From: Pelagibacteraceae bacterium AG-359-O02
Lineage (GTDB): Bacteria > Pseudomonadota > Alphaproteobacteria > Pelagibacterales > Pelagibacteraceae
Reading direction: 5' to 3'
NCBI GenBank assembly: GCA_003280485.1
Contig: QCEU01000003.1
Span: 1 to 64,000, forward strand
Length of the DNA: 64,000 bases
Under the pieces are notes generated by a model. The model searched no databases and was not told where the DNA came from. It saw nothing but the letters and a program-made list of their open reading frames with translations. The position numbers and the translations under genes are program-made. The first letter of the stretch is position 1, and every line of letters begins with the position of its first letter. Shown here piece by piece: positions 19,357 through 28,970 of the stretch.

Positions 19357-21383
19357 TTTAATTTTTTCTGATATCGGATCCAACCAGGACTTCTAATTTC
19401 ACTATCAGTATCAAAATCTACATCTTGGTTGAATTCGAAATCTTCCTCTTTTTCGTCTATATAATTATTATTTTTTTTAATATATTCATCTGGCAATTCA
19501 TCTACAAACCTTGAAGCCATGCTGTCGATCCAATCTCCTTGATAGAACCTGTTCATAGAAAATGATATTTTTGCTAGTTTTTTTGCTCTAGTAATTGCAA
19601 CATAAGCTAATCTTCTTTCTTCCTCTAACCCGCTTTCACCTTTTTCCTCAATACTTTTCTGATGGGGAAATAAACCTTCCTCCCAGCCTGGTAAGAATAC
19701 GACATCAAATTCCAGTCCTTTAGAAGCGTGTATTGTCATTAAATTAACTTTTTCACTCTGCCAATCTTGATCAAGTGATGTTGCAAGAGCAACATGCTCT
19801 AAAAAACTTTCCAAATTATCAAATTCTTTCATTGCACTTAACAATTCTTTTATATTTTCTAATCTATTTTCATTTTCTAAGTCTTTCTTATTTTTAAGCA
19901 TTTCACTATATCCAGACTCATCAAGGATTGTTTGTAATAATTTATTATGATTCATTTTATTCTTTAAATCATTTCTCCATTTGGCTAAAAGATTTAGCAG
20001 AGAATTTAAACCTAATTTTGTTTTAGGTTTAATTTTGTTCTGTTCAATTAAATGTTTTGAAGCAACTTCTAATGAGCATTTATTTAATTTGGCAAAATTA
20101 TTAATAGCTTTCACCGTTGTATCCCCTATAGATCTTTTTGGTACATTTAAAATTCTCTCAAAAGCTAAGTCGTCTTGAGGTTGAAAAATTGTTTTTAAGT
20201 ATGCAACACAATCTTTTACTTCTGATCTTTCATAAAATTTAATTCCGCCAATAATTCTATATGGAACACCAATTTTTAAAAACCTTTCTTCAAATTCTCT
20301 AGTCTGAAAAATAGCTCTCACAAGAATTGCAACTTCATTTAAAGAAAATCTATTTTTGAAATCTTCAATATTAGAACCTATTTCAGTCGCTTCATCTTTT
20401 ACATTTCTAAAACAGTTTAATGTAACAAGCTCCCCATCTTCTTGATCTGTAAAAAGTTTTTTTCCAACTCTATTTTGATTATTTTCAATAATATTGGATG
20501 CAACATTTAAAATATTTTGAGTTGATCTATAATTTTTTTCTAATCTTATTATTTTGGTATTTTCGTAAACATTTTCAAATTGAAGAAAATTCTTAATTTC
20601 TGCTCCTCTCCAACTATAGATTGACTGATCATCATCTCCAACACAGCAAATATTCTGATTATATTCTGCTAAGTATTTTAGCCATTCACTTTGAATAAAG
20701 TTTGTATCTTGATATTCATCTACTAAAATATATTTAAATTTTTTAGAATACATTTTTGATATATCACTATGTCTTTCAAAAATTTTAACAGTATGAAGTA
20801 TTAAGTCACTAAAATCAGCAGCGTTTAAGTCTATTAATTTTTGTTGATAAATTTTGTAGATTCCTAGAAAGTTTCTTTCTAATATGTCTTTACGCTTGAG
20901 TACAACTTCATCAGGGTAAAAGCCTTTATTCTTCCATTTATCAATTACTGCCAAAATATATCTTGGAGATATTTTTTTTGTATCTATATTTTCAGATTTA
21001 CAGATATTTTTTATTAATCTTACTTGGTCATCTTGATCAATAATTGAAAAGTTTGATTTTAACCCAGCCGCTTCTGCATGTTTTCTCAATATTTTTGCAC
21101 TAATTGAGTGAAATGTCCCTAACCATGGCAGTCCAGTCGCTTCTTTTCTTAAGAATTTAGATACTCTTAATTGCATTTCTTTTGCTGCTTTATTTGTAAA
21201 TGTCACTGCCAAGACTTGATTAGGAAATGCCTTATGTTGCTTAACAATATGAGCAATTCTAGCTGTAAGAACCCTTGTTTTTCCGGACCCAGCTCCAGCA
21301 ACAATCAACAGAGGTCCATTTAAATGTAAAACTGCCTCTTCCTGATTTTTATTAAGATTTGTTAAATAATCTAAATTCATCAT
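19353..21383 (-). CDS. uvrD: UvrD/PcrA-type DNA helicase
   Basis: This is a superfamily 1A 3'-5' helicase acting in nucleotide-excision and mismatch repair. At 676 residues it carries the ordered helicase motifs. These are the Q-motif region LNKNQEEAV, motif I VAGAGSGKTRVL (about residues 28-39), VDEYQDTN, GDDDQSIYSWRGA, the late TIHASKGLEFDVVFLPG and AYVAITRAKK. I see no extra nuclease domain, which argues against AddA or RecB. UvrD and PcrA cannot be told apart from sequence alone. pepP follows with a 4-base overlap. Confidence 0.94.
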   Translation of the reverse strand: MMNLDYLTNLNKNQEEAVLHLNGPLLIVAGAGSGKTRVLTARIAHIVKQHKAFPNQVLAVTFTNKAAKEMQLRVSKFLRKEATGLPWLGTFHSISAKILRKHAEAAGLKSNFSIIDQDDQVRLIKNICKSENIDTKKISPRYILAVIDKWKNKGFYPDEVVLKRKDILERNFLGIYKIYQQKLIDLNAADFSDLILHTVKIFERHSDISKMYSKKFKYILVDEYQDTNFIQSEWLKYLAEYNQNICCVGDDDQSIYSWRGAEIKNFLQFENVYENTKIIRLEKNYRSTQNILNVASNIIENNQNRVGKKLFTDQEDGELVTLNCFRNVKDEATEIGSNIEDFKNRFSLNEVAILVRAIFQTREFEERFLKIGVPYRIIGGIKFYERSEVKDCVAYLKTIFQPQDDLAFERILNVPKRSIGDTTVKAINNFAKLNKCSLEVASKHLIEQNKIKPKTKLGLNSLLNLLAKWRNDLKNKMNHNKLLQTILDESGYSEMLKNKKDLENENRLENIKELLSAMKEFDNLESFLEHVALATSLDQDWQSEKVNLMTIHASKGLEFDVVFLPGWEEGLFPHQKSIEEKGESGLEEERRLAYVAITRAKKLAKISFSMNRFYQGDWIDSMASRFVDELPDEYIKKNNNYIDEKEEDFEFNQDVDFDTDSEIRSPGWIRYQKKLK

Positions 21384-21416
21384 TTATTTTTTTTTAATTT
21401 AGGCGATATTAAATTA

Positions 21417-22790
21417 ATGAATAAAACTAAGAAAATACCAATATTTATTAAAGGGATTTTCTTATTAATAACATTGTTTTTTACTTTCGGCATTTATTTA
21501 TCAATACCAGTTTTATTTAATTATAAAAGCATAGAAAACATCATTGAAAGTAAGTTTTATTCTGATTTTGATATTAACCTAAATATAAATGGTGACATAA
21601 AGTATCAATTACTTCCAAAACCTCATTTATTAATTAGCGATTCATCGTTATTGATAAATGAAAACAATGACAAAGACATGTTGGTAGATATTAAGAATCT
21701 TAAGATATTTTTGTTATCTAATAGTTTATATCCAAAATCCAAAATTAATTTTGAAAAATTTGAGATACAAAGTACTAATTTTTTATTAAGACAAAAAGAA
21801 TATAATATTTTAAGAAATTATTTTCATACTAGTAAAAGTAAACCATTTTATATTAAAAAAAGTAAAGTATTTATCATAGATGATAATGATGAAACCTTAA
21901 TTATATCTCCAATAGAAAAAATTAATTTTACGACTTCTAAACTAGATAATTTCAAAAAATTAAATATCAAAGGAAATTTGTTTGATTTAAATTTTAAATC
22001 GTTATGGAAAAAAAAATATAATTCACAAATGAATTCACAATTAGAAGTAAATTTTGAAGATCCAAATCTTATATTAAAAAATCAATTAAATTATAAAAAT
22101 AGCACAGACTTAAAAGGATCAGCAAAAATAAATTTCTTAAATCAAAATATTGAAGTAGATTATAAGCTTAAAAATAATTTAATTAGTTTAAATTCACCTG
22201 ATAATTCTAACAACATTAAAATTGACACGAAAATAGAGCTATCACCGTTTTATCTCAATTCGAATATTACATTGAACAAACAAAATTTAAATTTTTTGGT
22301 TGATGAATTAATATTTTCTATTTTGAATTTAAATCCTGATTTATTAGGCAATTTTAGTGGAGATATCAAATTCCTTTTGACTAATATTGAGCATGAACTT
22401 ATAAGAAATGGCAGTGTAAGTTTAAATATAAGTCAAAAAACTATCAATTTAACGGATGTTTTATTGAATATTGGTGATATTGGCTTAATTAAATCTCAAA
22501 TAAAATATATTAAGGAAAATGGTGATACAATATTTAGATCATCAAATTCTTTATCAATAAAAAATAAAAATCAGTTTGCTAAAAAATTCCAGGTAAAATT
22601 AGATAAAGTTAAGAATATTAATCTGATCAATTTTAAAATTGAAAAAAATATTAACACCGGATTAGTATCAATATTTGATATAAGAATTAATCAAGATGCC
22701 AAGTATGGCAAAAAAAATGGTAAATCTAAATATAATATTAGAAATTCACAAGAGCTTAAATCTTTAGTTAAAAATATTATTAATAGCTAG
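21417..22790 (+). CDS. AsmA-family envelope protein
   Basis: This 457-residue protein has an N-terminal membrane helix (about residues 12-32). A long, beta-rich, periplasmic region follows that is rich in asparagine and lysine. The early segment [15 protein letters not shown] (about residues 57-71) is the hallmark of AsmA-like proteins, a family tied to outer-membrane lipid homeostasis and phospholipid transport. The family link is reasonably firm, the exact role unknown. It stands alone between uvrD and fumC, and its TAG stop overlaps the fumC stop on the other strand (CTAG). Confidence 0.75.
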   Translation: MNKTKKIPIFIKGIFLLITLFFTFGIYLSIPVLFNYKSIENIIESKFYSDFDINLNINGDIKYQLLPKPHLLISDSSLLINENNDKDMLVDIKNLKIFLLSNSLYPKSKINFEKFEIQSTNFLLRQKEYNILRNYFHTSKSKPFYIKKSKVFIIDDNDETLIISPIEKINFTTSKLDNFKKLNIKGNLFDLNFKSLWKKKYNSQMNSQLEVNFEDPNLILKNQLNYKNSTDLKGSAKINFLNQNIEVDYKLKNNLISLNSPDNSNNIKIDTKIELSPFYLNSNITLNKQNLNFLVDELIFSILNLNPDLLGNFSGDIKFLLTNIEHELIRNGSVSLNISQKTINLTDVLLNIGDIGLIKSQIKYIKENGDTIFRSSNSLSIKNKNQFAKKFQVKLDKVKNINLINFKIEKNINTGLVSIFDIRINQDAKYGKKNGKSKYNIRNSQELKSLVKNIINS

Positions 22791-24175
22791 TCTGGTTTTA
22801 TCATTTTATTAGGATTAACAATTTTATTATATTCTCTATCATTTATTAACCCTGATTTTAGTGCTTCAGCTTTTAGAGTAGTTTTATTTTTTAATGCATT
22901 CTTAGCAATCTTTGCAGCATTATCGTAGCCAATCTTTGGAGATAAGGCAGTTACCAGCATTAAAGAGTTATCCAACAAGTGTTTAATTCTATTTTTGTCA
23001 GCTTTCAGTCCAGCGATACAATATTTTGCAAAGCTTTTTGTGCTATCTGAGAGAATTTGGATTGATTGAAGTACATTATGAATTATTAAAGGTTTGAAAA
23101 CATTAAGTTCAAAGTGACCATGTGAACCAGCCATTGTAATTCCATTATGGTTACCAATGACTTTCACACATACCATTGTCACAGCCTCACATTGAGTTGG
23201 ATTTACCTTACCAGGCATAATTGATGATCCAGGTTCATTCTCTGGCAATATCAACTCTCCATATCCAGCTCTTGGTCCAGAACCTAAAAATCTAATATCG
23301 TTTGCTATTTTCATTAAACATACTGCAGTTGTGTTTAATGTACCTGAATAATTTACTATTACATCATGAGCAGCAAGTGCAGCAAACTTATTTTTAGCTG
23401 GCTTAAAAGGCAACTTAGTTATTTTTTTTATTTCATTTACTATTTTCTTATCAAAATTCCTTTTGGTATTAATACCTGTGCCTACAGCTGTACCACCTTG
23501 TGCTAAATAATAAACTTCATTTAGTGAAACTTTTATTCTTTTAATGCATTCTTCTAGTTGAGATTGGTAGCCAGAAAATTCTTGACCTAATGATAAAGGA
23601 GTTGCATCCTGCAAATGTGTTCTCCCTATTTTAATTATTTTTTTAAATTCTCTTACTTTTTTTTTTAATTCCTTATTTAACAATGTTAAGCTTGGTAATA
23701 GTTTTTCTCTAGTTTCTATAGCGATAGCAATATGCATTGCTGTAGGAAATACATCATTTGTTGATTGAGATTTATTTACATGATCATTTGGATGAACAGG
23801 TTTTTTTGTACCCATTTTCCCTTTAAGCATTTCAATGGCTCTATTTGAAATAACTTCATTCACATTCATATTTGTTTGAGTGCCAGAACCAGTTTGCCAA
23901 ACTTTAAGAGGGAAATGATTATCTAACTTTCCTGCGATAACTTCATTAGAAGCTCGTACAATTGATTTATAAACTTTTGAGCTAATATCCTTATTTTTAT
24001 AATTCGTAACAGCTGCTGCTTTTTTTATAATAGCCATACATTTTATTAACTTTGGTTTGACCAATACGTCTCCTATATCAAAGTATTTTTTTGATCTTTG
24101 AGTTGATGCTCCCCAATACTTATCCACAGGCACATTAATAGAACCAATGCTGTCATATTCTTTTCTGAATTTCAT
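22787..24175 (-). CDS. fumC: Class II fumarate hydratase
   Basis: Fumarase C interconverts fumarate and malate in the TCA cycle and needs no iron-sulfur cluster. The 462-residue protein has the [13 protein letters not shown] segment (about residues 97-109), the [17 protein letters not shown] segment with the active-site histidine near 187, and the superfamily signature [16 protein letters not shown] near 315. These features separate it from aspartase and argininosuccinate lyase. The ATG at 24175 faces the MazG-like gene across a 67-base divergent region. Confidence 0.96.
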   Translation of the reverse strand: MKFRKEYDSIGSINVPVDKYWGASTQRSKKYFDIGDVLVKPKLIKCMAIIKKAAAVTNYKNKDISSKVYKSIVRASNEVIAGKLDNHFPLKVWQTGSGTQTNMNVNEVISNRAIEMLKGKMGTKKPVHPNDHVNKSQSTNDVFPTAMHIAIAIETREKLLPSLTLLNKELKKKVREFKKIIKIGRTHLQDATPLSLGQEFSGYQSQLEECIKRIKVSLNEVYYLAQGGTAVGTGINTKRNFDKKIVNEIKKITKLPFKPAKNKFAALAAHDVIVNYSGTLNTTAVCLMKIANDIRFLGSGPRAGYGELILPENEPGSSIMPGKVNPTQCEAVTMVCVKVIGNHNGITMAGSHGHFELNVFKPLIIHNVLQSIQILSDSTKSFAKYCIAGLKADKNRIKHLLDNSLMLVTALSPKIGYDNAAKIAKNALKNKTTLKAEALKSGLINDREYNKIVNPNKMIKPD

Positions 24176-24242
24176 ATTTTAATTTTGAGAGTATATTTAT
24201 CCACTTATACATTAAAAAATAATAAAATCATATAGGAGTAAA

Positions 24243-24614
24243 ATGACAAATTTTGAAAAGGTTGGAATATTCATGAAAACTTTTAATCAAGATGTAAAAG
24301 ATTCATCAAGTCTAAGCACAGATAAAATTAATTCGCTTAGAATATCATTGATCAATGAGGAGTTAGAGGAATTAAAGCAGGCAATATTAGAAAAAAATTT
24401 AACCGAGGTTGCAGATGCACTTACAGATATTTTGTATGTCACATACGGTGCAGGACATGCTTTTGGTATTAATTTAGATAAGTGTTTTGAGGAAGTTCAA
24501 AAATCTAATATGAGTAAATTGGGAAAAGATGGCAAACCAATATATAATGAGTTCGGAAAAGTTATGAAAGGACCAGACTATTTCAAACCAGATTTATCAA
24601 AATTTATTAAATAA
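24243..24614 (+). CDS. MazG-like nucleotide pyrophosphohydrolase
   Basis: This 123-residue protein has the all-alpha NTP-pyrophosphatase pattern: an EELEEL motif (about residues 40-45) and, one helix later, EVADALTDILYVTYG (about 59-73). Together these supply the acidic magnesium ligands of MazG/dUTPase-2/HisE folds. A C-terminal tail with GKPIYNEFGKVMKGPDYFKP resembles small phosphoribosyl-ATP-pyrophosphohydrolase-like proteins common in marine bacteria and phages. It probably hydrolyses an unwanted nucleotide; the substrate is unknown. A TAGGAG ribosome site precedes the ATG. It ends one base before the ygfZ stop on the other strand. Confidence 0.8.
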   Translation: MTNFEKVGIFMKTFNQDVKDSSSLSTDKINSLRISLINEELEELKQAILEKNLTEVADALTDILYVTYGAGHAFGINLDKCFEEVQKSNMSKLGKDGKPIYNEFGKVMKGPDYFKPDLSKFIK

Positions 24615-24615
24615 T

Positions 24616-25497
24616 TTATATCCAATTTGGTTTTAACACTTTTATTTGTGCATCTCCACACTTTAGATTTTTATCAAAATTAAAGCTTTTATTTTCTAGT
24701 TTCAGTAAAGCAAATGGATTTTTATTATTGATCAATAACTTTCCAAAATTTTTATTTTCAGAAGTAATTTCTTCACTATTGATCTCTCCATCTAAAACTT
24801 TAATTGCGAATAGTCTTTTATTAAGTTTATCTTTAAGTTTTATTCTAGCTGTATTTTCTTGCCCTACATAACATCCTTTTCTGAAGTCAATTCCATTTAG
24901 TTCTTCAAAATTGCATTCAATTCCAAAAATTTTATCTTGCAGATTATTTGTATCAATTTGAGCAATTCCTAATTCATGACTATAATTATAATATTCGTTA
25001 ATATCAGAAACTTTTAATCCCAATTTTTTTATAGAAAGATATAATTTTTCTAAATTAATCACTAATCTAGCTCCTAATTTATCAGTCCTTGGATCTAAAA
25101 GAATAGGATCTTCTCTAAATTTTATAGTAAAACCCATTTCATCTTTAGAATTTTCTAACTCTAGAAATTTTTCTTTTGTCAGATTTGCAACAACAAACTC
25201 ATTACTTAGATTTAAAATTTCTACTTTAGATCTAAGCTTGTATAAATTTAACTGTTTATACAAATTTTCAATAATTTTCTTTTCACAATCCAAAAAATAT
25301 CCTGATTTATGTTTAATAATTATAAAATCGTAAAGATATTTGCCTTGTGGGGTTAGGAGAGCTGAGAAACAACTTCTATCATCTGATACATTTTCAATAT
25401 TGTTTGTAATTATATTTTGTAAAAATTCTTTAGCATCATCTCCGTTAATATAAAGAAGACCTCTATCCTCAAGGATATAAATATTATTTCTATTCAT
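24616..25497 (-). CDS. ygfZ: YgfZ-type folate-binding iron-sulfur cluster repair protein
   Basis: YgfZ/IBA57 proteins use tetrahydrofolate to help maintain certain iron-sulfur enzymes, including the tRNA-methylthiolation enzyme MiaB. The 293-residue protein is GcvT-like in outline and carries the family signature FRKGCYVGQENTARI (about residues 202-216) with its conserved cysteine. The N-terminal region with LLYINGDDAKEFLQNIITN fits the same family. It is transcribed away from the dihydroorotase gene across 42 bases. Confidence 0.9.
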   Translation of the reverse strand: MNRNNIYILEDRGLLYINGDDAKEFLQNIITNNIENVSDDRSCFSALLTPQGKYLYDFIIIKHKSGYFLDCEKKIIENLYKQLNLYKLRSKVEILNLSNEFVVANLTKEKFLELENSKDEMGFTIKFREDPILLDPRTDKLGARLVINLEKLYLSIKKLGLKVSDINEYYNYSHELGIAQIDTNNLQDKIFGIECNFEELNGIDFRKGCYVGQENTARIKLKDKLNKRLFAIKVLDGEINSEEITSENKNFGKLLINNKNPFALLKLENKSFNFDKNLKCGDAQIKVLKPNWI

Positions 25498-25539
25498 ATT
25501 GTAATATTATAACGAATGATATAAGTAGTTTTTTTAAAA

Positions 25540-26850
25540 ATGTTAGACCTAATAATTAAAAATGGAAAGTGTTATATTGATAAAGATCTTAAAAATGTTG
25601 ATATAGGCATTAAAAACAGCAAAATTGTAAAAATTGGTAAGTTAGATGAGGATTCAAGTCAATCAATTGATGCAACTGGACTTACTGTTCTTCCTGGTTG
25701 TATTGACACTCAGACACATTTTAGAGAACCGGGTTCAACAGACACTGAGGATTTAGCTTCTGGAAGTAGAGCAGCAATTGTTGGAGGTATAACTTCAGTT
25801 TTTGAAATGCCAAATACTAACCCTGCAACTACAAACAAAGCAGAATTTCAAAGAAAAATAGATTTAGCAAAAAATAGAATGTATTGTAATCATGCATTTT
25901 ATTTTGGAGCAACTCCAACTAACCAAAGCGAATTAGCTGATCTTAAAGGTTTAGACGGATGTTGTGGAGTAAAATTATTTGCAGGCTCGTCTACGGGAAC
26001 TTTATTGGTTCATAAGGAAGAAGACATAGAAAAAGTATTTGAAAGTACATCTAAAATTGTTGCAGTTCACTCAGAAGATGAAGATATTTTAAATTTAAGA
26101 AAAAAATTAAGAGAAAAGGGCAATGTTCATTCCCATCCAATTTGGAGAGATGAAGAATGTGCAATTTCATCTACCCGAAAGATTGTCAAAATTGCGAAAA
26201 GATTAGGTAAAAAGGCTCATATTTTGCATATTACCACTAAACAGGAGATTGATTTTTTATCTCAGAATAAGGGAGACATAACTTTTGAAATAACTCCACA
26301 GCATTTAACAATGTTTGCTCCAGATTGTTACGATAAACTTGGAACATATGCTCAAATGAATCCACCTATCAGAGAAAAAAGTCATTACGATAGACTGTGG
26401 TATGCGGTAAGAAATAATTATAATGATACTATTGGTTCGGATCATGCTCCTCATCTAAAGGTAAATAAAGACAAAGAATATCCAGATACACCATCAGGAA
26501 TGCCTGGAGTTCAGACCTTATTGCCTGTGATGCTGAACCATGTGAATGATGGAAAACTAACTTTAGTTCAGCTTATGAATCTTGTTTGTGAAAATCCGGC
26601 AAAAATCTTTGGTATTATAGGTAAGGGATACATAAAGGAAAACTACGATGCAGACTTTACAATTGTTGATATGAATAAAATTATAGAGATCAAAAATGAA
26701 AAAATTGAAAGTAAGTGTGGGTGGTCACCTTTCGATGGACATAAGTTTAAAGGAACTCCAGTTTATACAATCATAAATGGAGAGATTAAAATGAAAGATG
26801 GAGAAATCCTTGGAGAAGCATCTGGCAAGCCCTTGAAGTTTAATAATTAA
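25540..26850 (+). CDS. pyrC: Dihydroorotase (class I)
   Basis: Dihydroorotase cyclises carbamoyl aspartate in pyrimidine synthesis. The 436-residue amidohydrolase has a metal motif region DTQTHFREPG (about residues 56-65), the carboxylated-lysine segment GVKLFAGSSTG (about 146-156), HSEDED near 177, the histidine of HILHITT near 227, and the GSDHAPH aspartate near 305. The first histidine of the usual HxH pair is glutamine here. I recall the same change from a dihydroorotase subfamily with a DxQxHFREPG pattern. The overall sequence fits dihydroorotase better than allantoinase or hydantoinase. Confidence 0.87.
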   Translation: MLDLIIKNGKCYIDKDLKNVDIGIKNSKIVKIGKLDEDSSQSIDATGLTVLPGCIDTQTHFREPGSTDTEDLASGSRAAIVGGITSVFEMPNTNPATTNKAEFQRKIDLAKNRMYCNHAFYFGATPTNQSELADLKGLDGCCGVKLFAGSSTGTLLVHKEEDIEKVFESTSKIVAVHSEDEDILNLRKKLREKGNVHSHPIWRDEECAISSTRKIVKIAKRLGKKAHILHITTKQEIDFLSQNKGDITFEITPQHLTMFAPDCYDKLGTYAQMNPPIREKSHYDRLWYAVRNNYNDTIGSDHAPHLKVNKDKEYPDTPSGMPGVQTLLPVMLNHVNDGKLTLVQLMNLVCENPAKIFGIIGKGYIKENYDADFTIVDMNKIIEIKNEKIESKCGWSPFDGHKFKGTPVYTIINGEIKMKDGEILGEASGKPLKFNN

Positions 26851-26856
26851 TCTAAT

Positions 26857-28755
26857 TTATTTGGAAAGAATATTGTTTTCTATTAAACTTTGTGTGATCT
26901 CATCTAAAATTGCTGGATCGTCAATTGTTGCTGGCATTTTGTAATCTTCTTTGTCAGCAATTTTTCTAATAGTTCCTCTTAATATTTTTCCTGATCTTGT
27001 TTTAGGTAATCTTTTTATAACTATAACAACTTTGAACGCAGCTACTGGTCCAATTTTATTTCTAATCATTTGAATACACTCTTTTGAAATAGTTTCATTA
27101 TCTTTTTTAACTCCAGATTTTAAAACAACTAAACCAATAGGTAATTGTCCTTTTAGTTTATCTGCAATTCCAAGAACAGCACACTCAGCAACTGATTGAT
27201 GTTCAGATAAAACTTCCTCAATTGCACCTGTTGATAATCTATGACCAGCAACGTTAATTATATCATCTGTTCGAGACATAATCCAAATATATCCGTCTTC
27301 ATCAATGTGACCTGCATCATAAGTTTGATAGTAGCCTTTATAATTAGTCATATAATTTTCTTCATATCTATTATCAGCATTCCAAAGTGTAGGAAAAGTA
27401 CCTGGAGGTAGCGGTAATTTTACAACTATATCACCCATCTCATTAGGTTCTGCGATTGAAAGATCTGGTTTAATTATTTTTACATCATAACCTGGAACTG
27501 CTTTACACGCAGAACCATACTTAGTTTTTTGCATTTCTATCCCAGTACAATTTGAACTTATTGCCCAACTTGTTTCAGTTTGCCACCAATGATCTATAAC
27601 AGGAACATTTAAAAGATTTTCAGCCCATTTTATTGTATCCGGATCAGCTCTTTCGCCAGCTAGAAACAAAGATTCAAAAGAACTTAAATCATATTTAGAA
27701 AAAAACTTTCCTCCTGGATCTTCTTTTTTAATAGCTCTAAATGCTGTTGGAGCTGTAAACAAAGATTTAATTTTATACTCTGAAATTATTCTCCAAAATA
27801 CTCCTGCATCAGGAGTGCCAACTGGTTTCCCCTCAAATAAAACCGTCGTACATCCTTTGAACAATGGAGCGTAAACAATGTATGAGTGTCCTACAATCCA
27901 ACCAATATCACTTGCTGACCACCAAACATCATTCTCATCAATATTGTAAATATTTTTCATTGTCCATTTAAGAGCAACTATATGACCTCCTATATCTCTA
28001 ACTATTCCTTTTGGAATACCTGTGGTTCCTGATGTATATAAAATGTAGGCAAACTCATTTGCTCCAATTTCAACACAATCTTTATTTTTGGCATTAACAA
28101 GCGCTTCCTCCCAACTAATTTCAAGTGGAGAGTTAAGCTTTACTTCATGGTCTTCCCTTTGAAATAAAATTACTTTTTCAACTTTGTGTTTTGCAAGTTT
28201 TAATGCACCATCAACTAAAGGTCTGTATTCAACTGTTCTTCCAGGTTCAAATCCACAAGAAGCAGTAATTAAAATTTTTGCTTTACTATCATCAATTCTA
28301 CTTGCTAGTTCATTTGATGCAAAACCACCAAACACAACCGAGTGAATTGCACCAATTCTTCCACAAGCAAGCATTGCAATAACTGCCTCAGGTATCATCG
28401 GCATGTAGATAATTACTCTGTCACCTTTTTTGACACCTAGATTATCTAGTGCTCCTGCAAATTTTGAAATTTTTTCTCTTAATTCATTGTATGTAAACTT
28501 TGCTTTACTATTAGTTATTGGGCTGTCATAGATTAAGGCAGTCTTATCACCATTACCGTTGTCAATATGAACATCAATAGCGTTGTAACAGGTATTTGTA
28601 ACGCCATCTTCAAACCATTTATAAAATGGTGGGTTAGATTTGTTTAAAATCTTTGTAGGTTTTTTAAACCAGAAGACATCATCAGAAACATTTTTCCAAA
28701 AATCCTCAGGATTTTGGATAGACTCTTGATAAATTTTGTTAAAACTATTTTTCAT
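26857..28755 (-). CDS. prpE: Propionyl-CoA synthetase (acyl-CoA synthetase family)
   Basis: This 632-residue AMP-forming acyl-CoA synthetase has the AMP-binding motif YILYTSGTTGIPKGI (about residues 237-251), the adenine-site region DHWWQTETSW near 395, and the C-terminal acetylation-site lysine in PKTRSGKILRG near 595. The CGFEPGRTVEYRPLVD segment near 175 is typical of propionyl-CoA synthetase PrpE rather than acetyl-CoA synthetase. It would activate propionate, possibly also acetate or acrylate. It stands alone, divergent from proteorhodopsin across about 215 bases that must hold both promoters. Confidence 0.85.
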   Translation of the reverse strand: MKNSFNKIYQESIQNPEDFWKNVSDDVFWFKKPTKILNKSNPPFYKWFEDGVTNTCYNAIDVHIDNGNGDKTALIYDSPITNSKAKFTYNELREKISKFAGALDNLGVKKGDRVIIYMPMIPEAVIAMLACGRIGAIHSVVFGGFASNELASRIDDSKAKILITASCGFEPGRTVEYRPLVDGALKLAKHKVEKVILFQREDHEVKLNSPLEISWEEALVNAKNKDCVEIGANEFAYILYTSGTTGIPKGIVRDIGGHIVALKWTMKNIYNIDENDVWWSASDIGWIVGHSYIVYAPLFKGCTTVLFEGKPVGTPDAGVFWRIISEYKIKSLFTAPTAFRAIKKEDPGGKFFSKYDLSSFESLFLAGERADPDTIKWAENLLNVPVIDHWWQTETSWAISSNCTGIEMQKTKYGSACKAVPGYDVKIIKPDLSIAEPNEMGDIVVKLPLPPGTFPTLWNADNRYEENYMTNYKGYYQTYDAGHIDEDGYIWIMSRTDDIINVAGHRLSTGAIEEVLSEHQSVAECAVLGIADKLKGQLPIGLVVLKSGVKKDNETISKECIQMIRNKIGPVAAFKVVIVIKRLPKTRSGKILRGTIRKIADKEDYKMPATIDDPAILDEITQSLIENNILSK

Positions 28756-28877
28756 GGTGATTTGTATTTTGATTCACTTTTATAATGATTTTATGCAACA
28801 GGTTGTATTTAATTTTATAAAGTAAGTAAAATCAATACTTTTTAGAGGTCAAAAACTCTTCAATAAAGTAAATTTTT

Positions 28878-28906
28878 TTGCTATCTAACCCTAACTTTGG
28901 GCTAAT
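28878..28906 (+). promoter_or_regulatory. Candidate proteorhodopsin promoter
   Basis: TTGCTA at 28878-28883 and GCTAAT at 28901-28906 are separated by exactly 17 bases. They match the housekeeping promoter at 4 of 6 positions each. Transcription would begin around 28913, leaving a leader of roughly 58 bases. The -10 element overlaps an inverted repeat. The call is by pattern only. Confidence 0.4.
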
Positions 28907-28939
28907 CATTAGATTAGTCTGTAGTTTAAATTTAAACTA
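28902..28939. promoter_or_regulatory. Two tandem inverted repeats upstream of proteorhodopsin (operator-like)
   Basis: CTAATC and GATTAG arms (28902-28917, 4-base spacer) are followed four bases later by a perfect 18-base palindrome (28922-28939, TAGTTTAAA and its complement). They sit at the proposed -10 element and transcription start, where a repressor or activator could act. Alternatively they fold as hairpins in the leader. No known regulator site is recognised. Confidence 0.5.
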
Positions 28940-28957
28940 ATAAAAAAAACTAACTAT

Positions 28958-28964
28958 GAGGGAG
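28958..28964 (+). promoter_or_regulatory. Ribosome binding site setting the proteorhodopsin start
   Basis: GAGGGAG lies 6 bases before the ATG at 28971. It shows that translation begins there and not at the in-frame ATG at 28956, whose codons 1-3 are themselves part of this site. Confidence 0.8.
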
Positions 28965-28970
28965 TTTTTT

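Noticed and set aside
28956..28970. Proteorhodopsin starting at the upstream ATG
   Set aside because: Those codons contain the GAGGGAG ribosome site for the ATG at 28971, and the shorter form has a normal signal peptide.
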